Assembly (NCBI GenBank): GCA_004026145.2
Contig: CP034996.1
Span: forward strand, 4,689,081-4,753,080
Direction of reading: 5' to 3'
DNA: 64,000 nt
Origin: Takifugu bimaculatus
Lineage: Eukaryota > Chordata > Actinopteri > Tetraodontiformes > Tetraodontidae
Positions 62,925 through 64,000 of this stretch are shown here, piece by piece. The position numbers and the translations under genes were made by a program. The notes under the pieces are model-generated. The model saw only the letters and a list, made by a program, of their open reading frames with translations. It ran no database searches and was not told the origin of the DNA. Numbering within the stretch: position 1 is the first letter of the stretch; every line of letters begins with the position of its first letter.

Positions 62925-64000
62925 TTAGACTAATTTTAACATCCTTTATGCCAGTTCCATAGAGCGTGCGCGCACACACACAATAGCAAAGATGATATCC
63001 AAACAACAAATAAATGGGAGTCAAAAGAAATCATTTAAAGCTCATATGTCAGAGTCAAGGTCGAGGGTTTTCTATGGCCCCCGGGATGATATTGATTTAT
63101 TATTAGAACCGGCCCACAGGCCGCAGTTGTTTTACACAGGCCAATACTACATTTCCCACAATGCAACGGTGACAGTCTGAGCGGGAGGTGGCTTCATTCA
63201 ATTATTTATCAGTAGTCATTAGCATAACAGCAAAAGTTAACTTTCAGATACCCATAAAATGGCAAAACTGAAGGTGGACACTGAGAACCGGGGGTTCAAA
63301 CAAGGTGGGAGTGGGAGCACATGTTCACGGAGGCAGCTGGGGAACCTGGGTGTCTTCTGAGTGGAGAAAGGGTGGCGGTAATGAAAGAATATCATCTGAG
63401 ACGGCATCATGAAGCTAAACATGTGGACAAAGACAAGAATATGGACATGGAACAAAAGCTACAGAAGGTTGAGGAGTTAAAACCAGGCCTCAAATCTGGA
63501 CAGGCTCTGTTCAGAAAAGCCAAATCTCAAAGCGAGGCTGCTGTCAAGGCCAGTTTGATTCTGGCAGAAGAGATCGCTCAATCAGCCCGGCCATTTCCAG
63601 AGGGGGATTCCATCAAACACTGCATGCTTAAAGTTTGTGAGCAAGTTTGCCCAGACAAAAGGCAACTCTTTTGAAACGGGAGCCTGAGCAGAAACACCAT
63701 TGTTGTCCCTCAATCTAAAAGAGCAGCTGGAGAAAAAGGGGAAAGATTTCATGGCATCTTCCCTGGCTGTGGATGAGAGCAGCGACATTAGAGGGGACTC
63801 CAGCCTCAACGTGACAGAGGAGTTCCTGGCGTTACGTCCTGTGCACGGCACAACCACAGGACAGGATTTGTATGAAGAGGTGTCAAGATGTGGAAATGAG
63901 ATGGAGCTGCCTCGGGAAAAACTGGTGGGTTGGACAACAGACGGAGCAGCTGCCATGTGTGGACACAGGAGTGGACTGGTGGCCAAGATACAGGAGAAGA
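62925..64000 (+). mobile_element. Decayed GTF2IRD2-like hAT transposon (copy 2), cut by window end
   Basis: Same element, junction and order as 18735-19800. It shows MAKLKVDTENRGFK, the damaged BED finger, then LAVDESSDI and GWTTDGAAAMCG. It shares the early frameshift and the missing segment after VDESSDI with copy 1. It has one extra stop where 'actctttt' replaces 'actcttta' at about 63668. The copy continues beyond the window. Confidence 0.8.

Overview
The window is nuclear DNA from a teleost fish. The evidence is introns with GT/AG borders, NLRC3-like immune-receptor exons of the fish-specific FISNA-NACHT-LRR type, teleost-style L2/CR1/Rex1-like LINEs, hAT relics and many G-rich simple repeats. 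It is one stretch of a lineage-expanded NLR cluster built by segmental duplication. No bacterial, organellar or exogenous viral genome is present.

Layout: positions 1-435 are the right-hand edge of a duplicated unit whose remainder lies outside the window. 436-8090 is gene-poor single-copy DNA with simple repeats and a few stretches that look like conserved non-coding elements. From about 8.1 kb three NLR genes lie head to tail, all on the minus strand: NLR-A (8135-14980), NLR-B (29678-40113) and NLR-C (48507-59989). In each I could join exons with matching splice phase into one open frame: 957, 1017 and 1070 residues, with 5, 6 and 7 leucine-rich-repeat exons respectively. The FISNA-NACHT exons are all 1780 bp, uninterrupted, and keep Walker A and Walker B. 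A splice-donor-bearing, probably untranslated exon lies 1.3-1.4 kb upstream of the first coding exon of each gene.

Between NLR-A and NLR-B lie a decayed GTF2IRD2-like hAT transposon, a second ZBED/SCAND3-like hAT relic invaded both by a 1.8 kb minisatellite and by a LINE, an isolated LASP/nebulette-type LIM first exon, and a truncated pseudogene of the muscle nicotinic acetylcholine receptor delta subunit (chrnd). A longer copy of the same chrnd pseudogene lies between NLR-B and NLR-C. Both copies share one inactivating frameshift, so the gene decayed before it was duplicated. The right end repeats the unit edge and the first hAT again, after a roughly 1 kb inversion that exists only in unit C.

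The three NLR copies differ mainly in their LRR arrays, in one N-terminal exon, and in intronic insertions: a solo LTR and a LINE in NLR-B, and a 3'-truncated LTR-gag element in NLR-C. The likely role of these genes is cytosolic innate immune sensing or regulation. Ligands cannot be inferred from the sequence. All exon borders come from reading splice consensus and phase, not from transcripts.
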